A model generated the notes under the pieces. The model had not been told where the DNA came from and did not search any database. It saw only the letters and a program-made list of their open reading frames with translations. 46,061 bases of DNA. Origin: Clostridiales bacterium (lineage in GTDB: Bacteria; Bacillota; Clostridia; Lachnospirales; Lachnospiraceae). Location of the stretch: contig JAJQBI010000074.1 of assembly GCA_021203365.1 (NCBI GenBank), forward strand, positions 1 to 46,061. Reading direction: 5' to 3'. Position numbers and translations under genes: made by a program. Of the stretch, positions 10,948-21,092 are shown piece after piece (within the stretch, counting starts at the first letter, position 1; every line of letters begins with the position of its first letter).

Positions 10948-11763
10948 ATGGCTTATCAGATTGATTACGCGTACACCTGTCATATCGGAAAGGTGCGTGC
11001 GAATAATGAGGATAATTTCTGGTGCAGCGGGGTGCGCCTGCCGGTTCATAATCAGGGACTGGATGGGGTGCTCACCGGTCACGCAAAAAACTGGGATCTT
11101 CCGGTGCTGGCGGTTTTCGACGGCATGGGAGGGGAAAGCTGCGGGGAAGTGGCGGCCTTTCTGGCTGTGGAAGAACTGGGCCGTTATTATGAACAGAACA
11201 GAAAAAACCTCCGAAGGGAACCTCATGATTTTCTCAGAGAGCTGTGTGAAAATATGAATCGTGCCGTCTGTCGCTACAGCCGGGAGAAGCGTGTTGGGAG
11301 CATGGGAACCACAGCAGCGTTTATGGCCTTTGGTGAAAAGAACCTGTACGCCTGTAATGTGGGGGACAGCCGTATTTATGAGTTCTGTGACGGAAAGCTG
11401 GAACAGATTTCCACGGATCATGTGGCCTTTGCCCGGGGGATCGGAAAGGCGCCGCTGACGCAGTATCTTGGTCTGGATGAGGAAAATATGGCTCTGGAGC
11501 CGTCATTGCGGCTTCTGCCCTATCAGGCCGGAAGCCGGTATCTGATCTGTTCGGACGGTGTGACAGATATGCTCACTCTGGAGGAGCTTCGGGATTTCCT
11601 GGGAAGGGAGGGAACTGCGGAGGCGAAGGTATCCGCGATTCTGAAAAAAGCCCTGGAAAAGGGAGGAAGAGACAATGTGACAATGATCCTGATCCAGATT
11701 GAGGGGAGCGAGGAGAAAAATCCCTTTAAGATCTGGATGGGGCGCCACGGAGCGGACTGCTGA
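10948..11763 (+). CDS. PP2C-family protein phosphatase
   Basis: This is a metal-dependent Ser/Thr phosphatase, expected to oppose the kinase encoded just upstream. The 271-aa protein is a single catalytic domain with no membrane segment. PPM motifs in order: VRANNEDNF (16-24), AVFDGMGGES with metal ligand D58, GTTAAFMAF, CNVGDSRIY, SDGVTDM and GGRDNVTMI near the C-terminus. The length is a little above the minimal 240-aa bacterial type. Its stop is followed within 11 bp by the next start, so kinase, phosphatase and the 409-aa protein are translated from one message. Confidence 0.93.
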   Translation: MAYQIDYAYTCHIGKVRANNEDNFWCSGVRLPVHNQGLDGVLTGHAKNWDLPVLAVFDGMGGESCGEVAAFLAVEELGRYYEQNRKNLRREPHDFLRELCENMNRAVCRYSREKRVGSMGTTAAFMAFGEKNLYACNVGDSRIYEFCDGKLEQISTDHVAFARGIGKAPLTQYLGLDEENMALEPSLRLLPYQAGSRYLICSDGVTDMLTLEELRDFLGREGTAEAKVSAILKKALEKGGRDNVTMILIQIEGSEEKNPFKIWMGRHGADC

Positions 11764-11774
11764 GGAGGGTGGAG

Positions 11775-13004
11775 ATGAAAAATCGGATGAGAGATCTGGA
11801 TTTCGAGCAGACCGTCGCTTTTGATTCTGTAAAGGATTTTGAGTTTACCCGAAGAGCCGCGCAGAAATTCCGTCAGGTTGTAAGTCTGGACAGTTTTGAG
11901 GATGAGGACGCGGATGTTATCTTTCACTATCTTTACAGGGAAATGGAGCTGGTCTCCTTTGGAGATTATCTGAAACGCTATGTCTATGAAAGGGCAGAGA
12001 TCGAGGAGCCCTTTGCGCAGGTATCCCAGGAGGTATACAGGGATATTATCATGGAGTCTTTCCGGGAAACCTATACTCCCAAATCCATGACGCCCACAAC
12101 CGCGAAGCTGTCCTCTCTGGTAAATAACTGGCTGTCCCAGGCATCTGTAAAGAGGGATACTGTTTTTCTTCTGGGGTTTGGCCTTCGGATGAACAGTGAG
12201 GACGTATCGGAATTTCTCACAAGGGTATTAAGAGAACAGGATTTTGATTTTCGAAACCCGGAGGAAGTGATTTACTGGTACTGCTACTGTAAACACCTGA
12301 AATATGGGGAAGCGGAAAGGTATCTGGAAAAGTACCGGGCTCTTACGCCTTCGGTGAGGAATCCCGGGGAGGTGATTTACGGAACCGACCTCTGTCTGGA
12401 CAATGAAGAACAGCTGATGGATTATCTGGCATACATAAAAGCGAGCGTGGAGGATCCCAGATCGGAAAAGAGTGTGGCCTTTCAGGAGTTTATGCGGCTT
12501 CTGAACCGCGCGAAGGAGATCATCGCCGAAATGTATCAGAGGGGCGAAGAGGAAAAGAGAAGCGGAAAAATCTGGAAGCCGGAGAATATTTCCGCCTCTG
12601 ATGTGGAAAAGGTAATCTGCAGCGGGATTCCCATTAACAGTATGGGAAATCTGAAGAGAATGTCCGCGTCTATCCTGGCCAGACATTTCAGCCAGAAAAG
12701 GTTCAGCCGTCAGAGAATCAATAACATTCTGAACCATAAGTTTCCGGTGGAACGTTTTGATCTGATTACCCTGGAGTTTTTTATTGTCTCTCAGGAAATG
12801 CAGGATGAGGATCCATATATCCGATACCGTCATTTCCTGGACGAAATACAGGAGATTCTGACCCGCTGCGGGATGAGTGAAATTAACATCGTTAATCCTT
12901 ATGAGTGCTTTCTCCTGATGTGTCTGCTTACGGACTGTCCGCTGGCTGTTTTCGCGGATATCTGGGAAATGTCTTACGAGGAAGGGAAGAGGGAAGGAAA
13001 ATAA
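11775..13004 (+). CDS. Unrecognised 409-aa protein of the kinase-phosphatase operon
   Basis: I do not recognise a family. The protein is soluble, without signal peptide or membrane helix, rich in charged residues and probably mostly alpha-helical. The N-terminus carries DFEQTVAFDSV around residue 10, an isolated threonine in an acidic setting that could be a target of the neighbouring kinase; this is a guess from context. The C-terminal half (about 265-400) has the long conserved-looking stretch around INSMGNLKRMSASILARH and NHKFPVERFDLITLEFF. ATG 11775 is chosen over an in-frame GTG at 11769 because AGGAGG at 11763-11768 is spaced 6 nt from ATG and abuts GTG. It ends at a bidirectional terminator. 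Confidence 0.8.
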   Translation: MKNRMRDLDFEQTVAFDSVKDFEFTRRAAQKFRQVVSLDSFEDEDADVIFHYLYREMELVSFGDYLKRYVYERAEIEEPFAQVSQEVYRDIIMESFRETYTPKSMTPTTAKLSSLVNNWLSQASVKRDTVFLLGFGLRMNSEDVSEFLTRVLREQDFDFRNPEEVIYWYCYCKHLKYGEAERYLEKYRALTPSVRNPGEVIYGTDLCLDNEEQLMDYLAYIKASVEDPRSEKSVAFQEFMRLLNRAKEIIAEMYQRGEEEKRSGKIWKPENISASDVEKVICSGIPINSMGNLKRMSASILARHFSQKRFSRQRINNILNHKFPVERFDLITLEFFIVSQEMQDEDPYIRYRHFLDEIQEILTRCGMSEINIVNPYECFLLMCLLTDCPLAVFADIWEMSYEEGKREGK

Positions 13005-13037
13005 AAAAGCCGCGCACATCTGTGCGTGGCCTTTTTA
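13004..13037. terminator. Bidirectional terminator between convergent genes
   Basis: The stem at 13004-13018 pairs with 13021-13035, with an A-run on the left and T-run on the right, so it can end transcription from both sides: the kinase operon (+) and the cell-wall hydrolase pair (-). Confidence 0.85.
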
Positions 13038-13045
13038 TCGTGGAA

Positions 13046-14128
13046 TCATTCGTTATAATAGCCATAGATCATCCGGCTGTCTTCGGCGATTTCTGTCTGA
13101 GCATCGCCGGCGCTGGTCAGGTTTTCTGACATGAAAACAATGACCAGGTCAATGCCGCGGGCCGTATTGTAGACGATTCCCGCGTCGTTTTCCACATCGG
13201 AGAGCTCTCCGGTTTTGTTGGCGACGCCCACGCCCTCCGGCATATTGGCGGGGATTTTGTTTGTCCGGGTCTGCTGCTTTAACAGAGTATACATGGCGTC
13301 CGCGTGGGAAAGGGAAGCGTTCTGGGCGGTTCCCGCGTTGATCTGGTAGACCTCCCGCAGGAAGCTGCCGCAGTCCTCTACAGTGGTATAATTGTCTCCG
13401 TTTTCCGTGCTTTCCAGAAGCAGCCGCCCCATGGAAGTGCCTGTGTATCCGTGATTCTGGCAGAACTGATTGACCACCGCCATTCCTGCGGAGGAATCCC
13501 CGCCGCCCAGACAGCTGACCAGAGTGTTGGCCGCGTCGTTGTCACTGACCGTAATCATGGAATAAAGATAGGAATCCAGGCTTGTGGTGTCATAGGTGAG
13601 GGAAAGAGAATCATAATTTTCGTATACCGCGCCCATGATATAAAGCTTGATCAGGCTTGCCGCCTGCATGGAGGCGTTGTTGATGGATGCGGAGGAATCA
13701 CTGGCGAGATTGCATACATAAACAGACCAGCTTCCGTTGTCCGTGGGAAGGAGGGCATTGATCTGGCTCATAAGACTGTCCAGTTCTCCATCGCTGACAT
13801 CTGAAAAGGCAGAGGTTTCCGTGGATGGAGACAGAGTTCCCTCTTCCTGCTCCTCTGTGGCAGTCTCAGCCTGCTCTTCGGAGACCGAGGTTTCGGCAGC
13901 AGCAGTGTCTGCAGAATTCAGGCGTTCAGACTGTGCCACAAGCTCCGCGGAGGCCGTGGCGATGTCGTCCACCGTGTCTTCCAGTTCCGTTATTTTATTC
14001 TGTATGGAACCAAGCTTCGCCATGGAAAAAAAGGTGAGTGTTCCCAGAAAAAACAGGGCAAGACAAAGGATCAGAATGATAATATAGAGAACTGTGTTTC
14101 TGTTCCCCCCGGAATCTGACTTTTTCAT
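13046..14128 (-). CDS. Membrane-anchored serine hydrolase of the class A beta-lactamase fold
   Basis: The 360-aa protein has a short basic N-terminus, one transmembrane anchor (about 13-35), a coiled-coil-like segment (about 38-70), an acidic Ser/Thr/Glu linker (about 71-110), then an extracellular serine hydrolase domain. The penicillin-recognising motifs are present in order: SLIK with nucleophile S158 and K161, SDN at 195-197 and KTG at 305-307. The fold covers class A beta-lactamases and related enzymes. The anchor, linker and pairing with an amidase favour a cell-wall role over secreted antibiotic resistance; this is inference. Its ATG overlaps the stop of the amidase gene upstream (ATGA), so the two are translationally coupled. 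Confidence 0.85.
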   Translation of the reverse strand: MKKSDSGGNRNTVLYIIILILCLALFFLGTLTFFSMAKLGSIQNKITELEDTVDDIATASAELVAQSERLNSADTAAAETSVSEEQAETATEEQEEGTLSPSTETSAFSDVSDGELDSLMSQINALLPTDNGSWSVYVCNLASDSSASINNASMQAASLIKLYIMGAVYENYDSLSLTYDTTSLDSYLYSMITVSDNDAANTLVSCLGGGDSSAGMAVVNQFCQNHGYTGTSMGRLLLESTENGDNYTTVEDCGSFLREVYQINAGTAQNASLSHADAMYTLLKQQTRTNKIPANMPEGVGVANKTGELSDVENDAGIVYNTARGIDLVIVFMSENLTSAGDAQTEIAEDSRMIYGYYNE

Positions 14129-15090
14129 TGGTTTTCCTCCTGTAGACTGAAATAATCATCAATGCCGTCGGCGATTCCCTGTGCCATAATGGACTGGAAG
14201 GACGAATCGCTCATGAGAAGATCATCGTTTTGATTGGTCATAAAACCCATTTCCAGAATTGTTACCGGAATGGTGCTCCAGTTGATTCCGGTCATTTCAT
14301 CGTTATACTGAATCCCAAGGTTTGCCAGTCCGGTTGCGCTGCAGTAGGCATTCAGCACGCACTGGGAAAGGACGGAAGAACTTTCGTACAGCTCCGCCAC
14401 ATAGGGATTGGAGGCGGAAGGCGCCAGTGCAAGCGCTCCGGAGGTCTCTGTGTCGTCGGATCCGTTGGCGTGGATCCGGATCCAGATCTCTGCGCCCTGG
14501 TCTGTCATAAGTTGTGCTCTTTCCTGGTTGCTGATGGCTGTGTCATTGTCTGTGCGTGTCATGATTACCGTGTATCCGCGTTCCAGGAGGATATCCCGGA
14601 GAAGAAGAGATACATCCAGATTCAGCTGATATTCTGCCAGTCCGCTGTAGGTCCCCTGGGTCCCGGTGGCGGATCTGGCTTTTGTCTGTGTGGCGCCGGG
14701 GCCGATGGCTTCCTGGGCGCTCATGTCAATGCTGCTGCTCTGATGCCCGGGGTCGACCCCCACAATATGTCCGCTGGAGGCGCTGCCTCCCTCTGTTTCC
14801 GCCGTGTTAAAAACGGATGAACCGCTTCCATCTGTGATCTGTGCTTCTTTGTCGGTACCCTGCGCTGTCTCCGTCGTACCTGTCCGGGCATCCGCGGCTG
14901 ACGTATAGAGGAGGAGAGCGTCCTCAATTTCTGTCTGTGTTTTTTCAAAGGATGTCTGCAGCTGATCCAGCTGATGTTCTGTCGTGTTCAGATGGGAATA
15001 GTTTTGATAGCTGAGAAAAACAAGGAGAGCCACGCCCAGAAGCCCTGCCAGAAAAACAAGCAGATTCAGAATCACCGGCTTTTTTTCCAT
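14125..15090 (-). CDS. Membrane-anchored N-acetylmuramoyl-L-alanine amidase (amidase_3)
   Basis: This is a zinc amidase that cuts the bond between N-acetylmuramate and L-alanine in peptidoglycan. The protein is 321 aa: transmembrane anchor (about 7-28), a coiled/low-complexity spacer (about 30-105), then the amidase domain from IVGVDPGHQ. Likely zinc ligands are H116, E153 (in AEYQLNL) and H207 (RIHANG), and the catalytic glutamate is in ILEMGFMTN. The frame is open up to 15198, but ATG 15090 is preferred because the region before it does not look like protein and GGAGG lies about 12 nt upstream; ATG 15117 is an alternative. It is the first gene of a two-gene operon with the serine hydrolase. 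Confidence 0.88.
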   Translation of the reverse strand: MEKKPVILNLLVFLAGLLGVALLVFLSYQNYSHLNTTEHQLDQLQTSFEKTQTEIEDALLLYTSAADARTGTTETAQGTDKEAQITDGSGSSVFNTAETEGGSASSGHIVGVDPGHQSSSIDMSAQEAIGPGATQTKARSATGTQGTYSGLAEYQLNLDVSLLLRDILLERGYTVIMTRTDNDTAISNQERAQLMTDQGAEIWIRIHANGSDDTETSGALALAPSASNPYVAELYESSSVLSQCVLNAYCSATGLANLGIQYNDEMTGINWSTIPVTILEMGFMTNQNDDLLMSDSSFQSIMAQGIADGIDDYFSLQEENQ

Positions 15091-15169
15091 ATGCCTGAAT
15101 AACCTCCAGTCTGTCATATCTGCGCGGACAGGATATTGAGATACGCTGTCCGTTTTTTTCGCTCCCCTA

Positions 15170-15198
15170 ATTATATAGAAGTAAATCGTAAAATGCAA
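15170..15198 (-). promoter_or_regulatory. Sigma-A promoter of the amidase-serine hydrolase operon
   Basis: Read on the minus strand: TTGCAT (plus 15193-15198), 17-bp spacer, perfect TATAAT (plus 15170-15175). The 15091-15413 gap between the divergent genes holds this promoter and the rpsL promoter; nothing else is seen in it. Confidence 0.75.
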
Positions 15199-15297
15199 TC
15201 CTTTTCCAAACGGTTTGTGGGGAGAACTCTGATGCTGAAAGAACCTGAAGCCCGGGAATTTTTATGGCAAATTTCGGTTAATTTCCGGTAAAATGGC

Positions 15298-15326
15298 TTG
15301 ACAGCCATAAATGAACAGGATATAAT
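15298..15326 (+). promoter_or_regulatory. Consensus sigma-A promoter of the rpsL-rpsG-fusA operon
   Basis: TTGACA (15298-15303), exactly 17 bp, TATAAT (15321-15326): both hexamers are perfect. A leader of about 80 nt follows before rpsL. This shows that the str genes do not depend on read-through from rpoC here. Confidence 0.9.
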
Positions 15327-15413
15327 GAGCAGGCGTGCGAAAAACGTGACTCTTTTTTGTGCGCCAAAATATAACAATAGCAGCCGTAAAAAATTATCGG
15401 GAGGTGAAATGGA

Positions 15414-15833
15414 ATGCCAACATTTAATCAGTTAGTAAGAAAGGGACGTCAGACCGCCGTTAAGAAGTCCACAGCGCCGGCTCTGCAGAGAACCTACAAT
15501 TCTCTGAGAAAGAAACCGGTGGAGCAGTCTGCGCCGCAGAAGCGCGGTGTTTGCACCGCTGTTAAGACAGCGACTCCTAAGAAGCCTAACTCCGCTCTCA
15601 GAAAGATCGCCAGAGTTCGTCTTTCCAACGGAATCGAGGTAACAAGCTACATTCCTGGAGAAGGTCACAACCTTCAGGAGCACAGCGTTGTTCTTATCCG
15701 TGGAGGAAGAGTAAAGGACCTGCCTGGTACCAGATACCATATCATCAGAGGTACGCTGGACACCGCAGGTGTAGCGAACCGTAAACAGGCCCGCTCCAAA
15801 TATGGCGCCAAGAGACCGAAGGTTAAGAAATAA
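15414..15833 (+). CDS. rpsL: 30S ribosomal protein S12
   Basis: S12 is a decoding-centre protein of the small subunit and the classic streptomycin-resistance locus. The protein is 139 aa, starting [12 protein letters not shown], normal for Firmicutes. The [11 protein letters not shown] and [14 protein letters not shown] segments, where resistance substitutions occur, look wild type. The start follows GGGAGGTGAAATGGA. It opens the str operon, 168 bp before rpsG. Confidence 0.98.
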   Translation: MPTFNQLVRKGRQTAVKKSTAPALQRTYNSLRKKPVEQSAPQKRGVCTAVKTATPKKPNSALRKIARVRLSNGIEVTSYIPGEGHNLQEHSVVLIRGGRVKDLPGTRYHIIRGTLDTAGVANRKQARSKYGAKRPKVKK

Positions 15834-15923
15834 TCCTGTTTTTTTTAAATCATCTACAGTCACAGTCAGCTATAAATTTTGTACGGTATTCCATATTCCC
15901 TGTCGGTTGCGGGTTAAATATAG

Positions 15924-16472
<549 letters not shown>

Positions 16473-16489
16473 TTGAGGAGGAGAATCCA

Positions 16490-18613
16490 TTGGCTGGAAA
16501 AGAAGGAAGAGAATACCCATTAGAGAGAACCAGAAATATTGGTATTATGGCTCATATCGACGCGGGTAAAACAACTCTGACAGAACGTATCCTATATTAT
16601 ACAGGTGTTAACTACAAGATCGGCGATACACATGAGGGTACCGCCACCATGGACTGGATGGAGCAGGAGCAGGAGCGAGGCATCACAATCACTTCCGCGG
16701 CGACCACCTGTCACTGGACACTGGAAGAAAACTGCAAGCCGAAGCCCGGTGCGCTGGAGCATCGTATCAATATCATCGATACTCCTGGACACGTGGATTT
16801 TACGGTAGAGGTGGAGCGGTCCCTGCGAGTATTGGACGGCGCTGTCGGTGTTTTCTGTGCCAAGGGTGGTGTAGAACCACAGTCCGAAAATGTATGGCGT
16901 CAGGCTGACACCTATAATGTACCCCGTATGGCCTTTATCAATAAGATGGACATACTGGGAGCAGATTTCTACGGCGCGGTAGATCAGATCCGTACAAGAC
17001 TTGGCAAGAACGCGATCTGTCTGCAGCTGCCCATAGGAAAAGAAGACGAATTTAAGGGCATCATCGATCTTTTTGAGATGAAGGCTTACATTTATAACGA
17101 TGAGAAGGGTGATGGTATCTCCATCGTCGACATCCCGGAGGAAATGCAGGATGAGGCGGAAACCTATCACACCGAGCTGATTGAGAAAATCTGTGAGCTG
17201 GATGACGATCTGATGATGGAATATCTGGAGGGCGAGGAGCCTTCCATAGATAAACTGAAGGCGATGCTCCGTAAGGCCACATGTGAGTGTACGGCGATTC
17301 CGGTATGCTGTGGTTCCGCATACAGAAATAAGGGAGTACAGAAGCTTCTGGACGCGATTCTGGAGTATATGCCCGCTCCTACGGACATCCCGCCGATCAA
17401 GGGTGTGGATCTGGACGGCAATGAGATTGAGAGACATTCTTCGGATGCCGAGCCGTTTTCCGCTCTCGCGTTTAAGATTATGACAGACCCCTTTGTGGGC
17501 AAGCTTGCCTATTTCCGTGTATATTCAGGTACCATGAATTCCGGTTCTTATGTGCTTAATGCCACGAAGAATAAGAAGGAACGTGTGGGCCGTATCCTGC
17601 AGATGCACGCGAACAAGCGTATGGAGCTGGATAAGGTATATTCCGGTGATATCGCGGCGGCAATCGGATTTAAGTTTACCACAACCGGAGATACGATCTG
17701 TGATGAGCAGCATCCGGTAATTCTGGAATCCATGGAATTTCCGGAGCCTGTTATTGAACTGGCAATTGAGCCCAAGACAAAGGCCGGCCAGGGCAAGCTG
17801 GGTGAGGCTCTCGCAAAGCTTGCAGAGGAGGATCCCACCTTCCGGGCGCACACGGACCAGGAAACCGGTCAGACAATTATTGCCGGAATGGGTGAGCTGC
17901 ATCTGGAGATTATTGTAGACCGTCTTCTTCGTGAGTTTAAGGTAGAGGCGAATGTGGGTGCCCCGCAGGTTGCCTATAAGGAGACTATTGCCAAGGCTGT
18001 GGATGTGGACAGCAAGTACGCGAAGCAGTCCGGCGGCCGTGGACAGTACGGACACTGCAAGGTTAAGTTTGAGCCCATGGATGCCAACGGGGAAGAGCTG
18101 TACAAGTTTGAATCCACAGTTGTGGGCGGCGCGATTCCCAAGGAATATATTCCTGCGGTTGGCGAAGGTATCGAAGAGGCCATGAAGGCCGGTATACTGG
18201 GCGGCTATCCGGTAGTCGGCGTACACGCTGATGTATACGACGGTTCCTATCACGAGGTTGACTCTTCAGAGATGGCCTTCCACATTGCGGGTTCACTGGC
18301 GTTTAAGGATGCCATGCGCAAGGCGGCTCCCATTCTTCTTGAGCCTATCATGAAGGTTGAGGTGACCACGCCTGAAGATTATATGGGTGATGTAATCGGT
18401 GATATCAATTCCCGCCGGGGACGTATTGAGGGAATGGACGATATTGGCGGAGGCAAGATGATCCGCGGATTTGTTCCGCTGTCTGAGATGTTCGGATATG
18501 CCACAGATCTTCGTTCCAGAACCCAGGGCCGTGGAAATTATTCCATGTTCTTTGAGAAATACGAGCCGGTTCCCAAATCTGTACAGGAGAAGGTCCTGAA
18601 TACGAAGGGCTGA
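16490..18613 (+). CDS. fusA: Elongation factor G
   Basis: EF-G is the GTPase that moves tRNAs and mRNA on the ribosome after peptide bond formation. It has 707 aa, with a TTG start at 16490 supported by AGGAGG at 16476-16481. The GTPase domain has the P-loop [14 protein letters not shown], the RGITITSAA switch region, DTPGHVDF and NKMD. Domains II-V follow, ending with the C-terminal [19 protein letters not shown] segment. It follows rpsG by 17 bp. The rare start codon may lower its translation relative to the ribosomal proteins. Confidence 0.98.
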   Translation: MAGKEGREYPLERTRNIGIMAHIDAGKTTLTERILYYTGVNYKIGDTHEGTATMDWMEQEQERGITITSAATTCHWTLEENCKPKPGALEHRINIIDTPGHVDFTVEVERSLRVLDGAVGVFCAKGGVEPQSENVWRQADTYNVPRMAFINKMDILGADFYGAVDQIRTRLGKNAICLQLPIGKEDEFKGIIDLFEMKAYIYNDEKGDGISIVDIPEEMQDEAETYHTELIEKICELDDDLMMEYLEGEEPSIDKLKAMLRKATCECTAIPVCCGSAYRNKGVQKLLDAILEYMPAPTDIPPIKGVDLDGNEIERHSSDAEPFSALAFKIMTDPFVGKLAYFRVYSGTMNSGSYVLNATKNKKERVGRILQMHANKRMELDKVYSGDIAAAIGFKFTTTGDTICDEQHPVILESMEFPEPVIELAIEPKTKAGQGKLGEALAKLAEEDPTFRAHTDQETGQTIIAGMGELHLEIIVDRLLREFKVEANVGAPQVAYKETIAKAVDVDSKYAKQSGGRGQYGHCKVKFEPMDANGEELYKFESTVVGGAIPKEYIPAVGEGIEEAMKAGILGGYPVVGVHADVYDGSYHEVDSSEMAFHIAGSLAFKDAMRKAAPILLEPIMKVEVTTPEDYMGDVIGDINSRRGRIEGMDDIGGGKMIRGFVPLSEMFGYATDLRSRTQGRGNYSMFFEKYEPVPKSVQEKVLNTKG

Positions 18614-18653
18614 TCCTGCGCAGGATAAGACAGTGATACAGAAAAGAAATTAC

Positions 18654-18682
18654 TTGCAAATGTCCCTGTTTTGCAATATAAT
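18654..18682 (+). promoter_or_regulatory. Sigma-A promoter of tuf
   Basis: TTGCAA (18654-18659), 17 bp, TATAAT (18677-18682), in the 140-bp fusA-tuf gap. It lets tuf be expressed above the level of fusA. Confidence 0.8.
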
Positions 18683-18753
18683 CAAGGATAGCAAGTCTAA
18701 AATCGAAAAATGCTCCAGGAATAAGAGCGAAGTTTTAAGGAGGATGTTTTAAA

Positions 18754-19947
18754 ATGGCAAAAGCTAAGTTTGAGAGAACAAAACCCCATTGCAACATTGG
18801 TACCATCGGACATGTTGACCATGGTAAAACTACTTTGACCGCAGCTATCACCAAGACCCTTCATGAGAGACTGGGACTTGGACAGGAGGTTGCATTCGAT
18901 AATATTGATAAAGCTCCGGAAGAGAAGGCACGTGGAATAACAATCTCCACCGCCCATGTTGAATATGAGACTGCAAACAGACATTACGCACATGTTGACT
19001 GCCCAGGACATGCTGACTACGTTAAGAACATGATTACCGGTGCCGCACAGATGGACGGCGCGATCCTGGTTGTAGCCGCCACCGATGGTGTTATGGCGCA
19101 GACCAAGGAGCACATCCTTCTTTCCCGTCAGGTAGGTGTTCCCTATATCGTTGTATTCATGAACAAGGTTGACATGGTTGACGATGAAGAGCTTCTTGAG
19201 CTGGTTGAGATGGAGATTCGTGAGCTTCTTTCCGAGTATGACTTCCCGGGAGATGACATTCCTGTAATTCAGGGTTCCGCTCTGAAGGCTCTGGAGGATT
19301 GCAGCGGCGAGTGGGGCGACAAGATTCTTGAGCTTATGGATGCTGTTGACAGCTATATTCCGGATCCCGAGCGCGACACTGACAAGCCCTTTGTTATGCC
19401 TGTTGAGGACGTATTCTCCATCACCGGACGTGGTACAGTTGCCACCGGTAGAGTAGAGGCTGGTACGCTTCATGTTTCTGAGGAAGTAGAGATCGTTGGT
19501 ATCAAGGAAGAGACCCGCAAGGTTGTAGTTACCGGTATCGAAATGTTCCGTAAGCTCCTTGACGAGGCTCGTGCCGGTGACAACATCGGTGCCCTGCTCC
19601 GTGGCGTTCAGAGAAATGAGATCGAGAGAGGACAGGTTCTGGCAAAACCCGGAACCCTTACCTGCCATACCAAATTTACGGCTCAGGTTTATGTACTGAC
19701 CAAGGATGAGGGCGGCCGTCATACACCTTTCTTTAACAACTATCGTCCGCAGTTCTATTTCAGAACCACTGACGTTACCGGTGTCTGCAACCTTCCGGAA
19801 GGAACCGAGATGTGCATGCCCGGAGATAACATTGAGATGACGATTGAGCTGATTCACCCCATCGCCATGAGCCAGGGTCTTACCTTCGCTATCCGTGAGG
19901 GCGGACGTACTGTTGGTTCCGGACGTGTGGCTACCGTTATCGAGTAA
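18754..19947 (+). CDS. tuf: Elongation factor Tu
   Basis: EF-Tu is the GTPase that delivers aminoacyl-tRNA to the ribosome. It has 397 aa, normal size. The P-loop is [14 protein letters not shown], followed by [27 protein letters not shown] and NKVDMVD. The beta-barrel domains 2 and 3 follow, ending in [15 protein letters not shown]. The ribosome binding site AAGGAGG is near-perfect. It has its own promoter and a strong terminator. Confidence 0.98.
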   Translation: MAKAKFERTKPHCNIGTIGHVDHGKTTLTAAITKTLHERLGLGQEVAFDNIDKAPEEKARGITISTAHVEYETANRHYAHVDCPGHADYVKNMITGAAQMDGAILVVAATDGVMAQTKEHILLSRQVGVPYIVVFMNKVDMVDDEELLELVEMEIRELLSEYDFPGDDIPVIQGSALKALEDCSGEWGDKILELMDAVDSYIPDPERDTDKPFVMPVEDVFSITGRGTVATGRVEAGTLHVSEEVEIVGIKEETRKVVVTGIEMFRKLLDEARAGDNIGALLRGVQRNEIERGQVLAKPGTLTCHTKFTAQVYVLTKDEGGRHTPFFNNYRPQFYFRTTDVTGVCNLPEGTEMCMPGDNIEMTIELIHPIAMSQGLTFAIREGGRTVGSGRVATVIE

Positions 19948-19969
19948 TTTCAGATATTTTAGTAAAATT

Positions 19970-20003
19970 AAGGCTTCCGGGGAATACCCCAGAAGCCTTT
20001 TTA
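19970..20003 (+). terminator. Intrinsic terminator after tuf
   Basis: A long GC-rich stem (AGGCTTC-C-GGGG paired with CCCC-A-GAAGCCT, 19971-19998) with an AATA loop and a T-run. Nothing else is seen in the 130 bp to the next gene on the minus strand. Confidence 0.92.
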
Positions 20004-20132
20004 CGTGGGTGGATTGTTTTATTTTACTCTGTGACTCCATTTTAAAAAAATAAGACAAAAAAATACGGAAACAATGCAGGCACCATCTCCGCGGAAAAAA
20101 CAAAAGCCAATGTTTTTGTCCTTTATATCAAC

Positions 20133-20843
20133 TCATTTCTTCTCCTGTATTTCACTCATGATACCGGCCGTAATAATACCGGAAGGCAGGGCAATAATAG
20201 CTACGCCTATAAATGCAGATAATATGGTTATCAGCCGGCCGATGGAGGTTATGGGCGTTATATCTCCGTATCCGATGGATGTCAGGCTGATTGTAGCCCA
20301 GTAGACGGCATCGAAGAATGTATCAAAGATTTCCGGCTCTACGTTAAACATGATAAGTGCAGAAATCAGTACATATCCGAATGCCATTCCAAACACCAAT
20401 ATTAATGCATGCCCCTGCTTTTTTATTACGTTTATGATTATATCAATGCTTTTTGAATATCTGAGCGCCTTGAAAGTTCTCAGGACCCGGAGGGATCTCA
20501 GGAGACGGACGACCTTAAGTATACGGAATCCGGATGTAAGTGTGGAAAATGATGGCAATATGCACAGCAGATCCAGGATTGCCATTGGAGTGACAGGGTA
20601 TAGTATATAAGAAGCCGCTCCTCTGTTTAATTTCTGCTCTGCGGTAAAGAGTCTGAGAGCATAATCAATTATGAATATCCCGACGGTGATGTGGTCGATC
20701 CAGTTTAACAGGACAGTCGAGGATTTGAATGTTAATGGTATCAAACTTATAAGAATGACAGCCATCATAAAAAAATCATAAACTTTGCTTACTTTATCGC
20801 TGTCCGATCCCTGTTCAATTATTTCAAATAGTCTCTTTTTCAT
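20133..20843 (-). CDS. Voltage-gated-type potassium channel subunit
   Basis: This is a six-helix ion transport family protein, 236 aa from the ATG chosen here, forming a K+ channel as a tetramer. The S4-like segment (about 106-129) carries regularly spaced arginines and lysines (RILKVVRLLRSLRVLR), as in voltage sensors. The selectivity filter TSIGYGD is at 188-194, which specifies potassium. There is no cytoplasmic RCK or cyclic-nucleotide domain. The frame is open to 20936, but that extension lacks a ribosome binding site and protein-like character; the ATG at 20843 fits the family N-terminus, although its own ribosome binding site is weak, so the start is uncertain. It is monocistronic. Confidence 0.88.
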   Translation of the reverse strand: MKKRLFEIIEQGSDSDKVSKVYDFFMMAVILISLIPLTFKSSTVLLNWIDHITVGIFIIDYALRLFTAEQKLNRGAASYILYPVTPMAILDLLCILPSFSTLTSGFRILKVVRLLRSLRVLRTFKALRYSKSIDIIINVIKKQGHALILVFGMAFGYVLISALIMFNVEPEIFDTFFDAVYWATISLTSIGYGDITPITSIGRLITILSAFIGVAIIALPSGIITAGIMSEIQEKK

Positions 20844-20989
20844 TATTCGTATAATTCCGTGTGTAATATTCAGAAAGTCATTCACGTGATACTGGAACAG
20901 TATGATGAGAATTCCGGGAGCGCGAAGCACGGACACCCGCAGAGCGCTCTGTGAGGGAATTCTCAGGTATCATAGTGACAAAATATCTT

Positions 20990-21018
20990 TTGGCGCTTCG
21001 ATCATATCATAGTATAAT
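20990..21018 (+). promoter_or_regulatory. Candidate promoter with no gene directly downstream
   Basis: TTGGCG (20990-20995), 17 bp, TATAAT (21013-21018). A transcript from it would run through the perfect inverted repeat at 21093-21128 before reaching the DUF308 gene. It could be a distal promoter of that gene or make a short RNA. Confidence 0.45.
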
Positions 21019-21092
21019 GATAATGAAAACGGTTATAGATTGTCAATATGAAAAGTGCAGAAAGTGTGAAGGCGAAATCTTTAACAGATATG

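Noticed and set aside
13046-14128. Secreted class A beta-lactamase resistance gene
   Set aside because: The S-x-x-K, SDN and KTG motifs are there, but the membrane anchor, linker and coupling to an amidase point to a cell-wall or unknown role; resistance is not supported.
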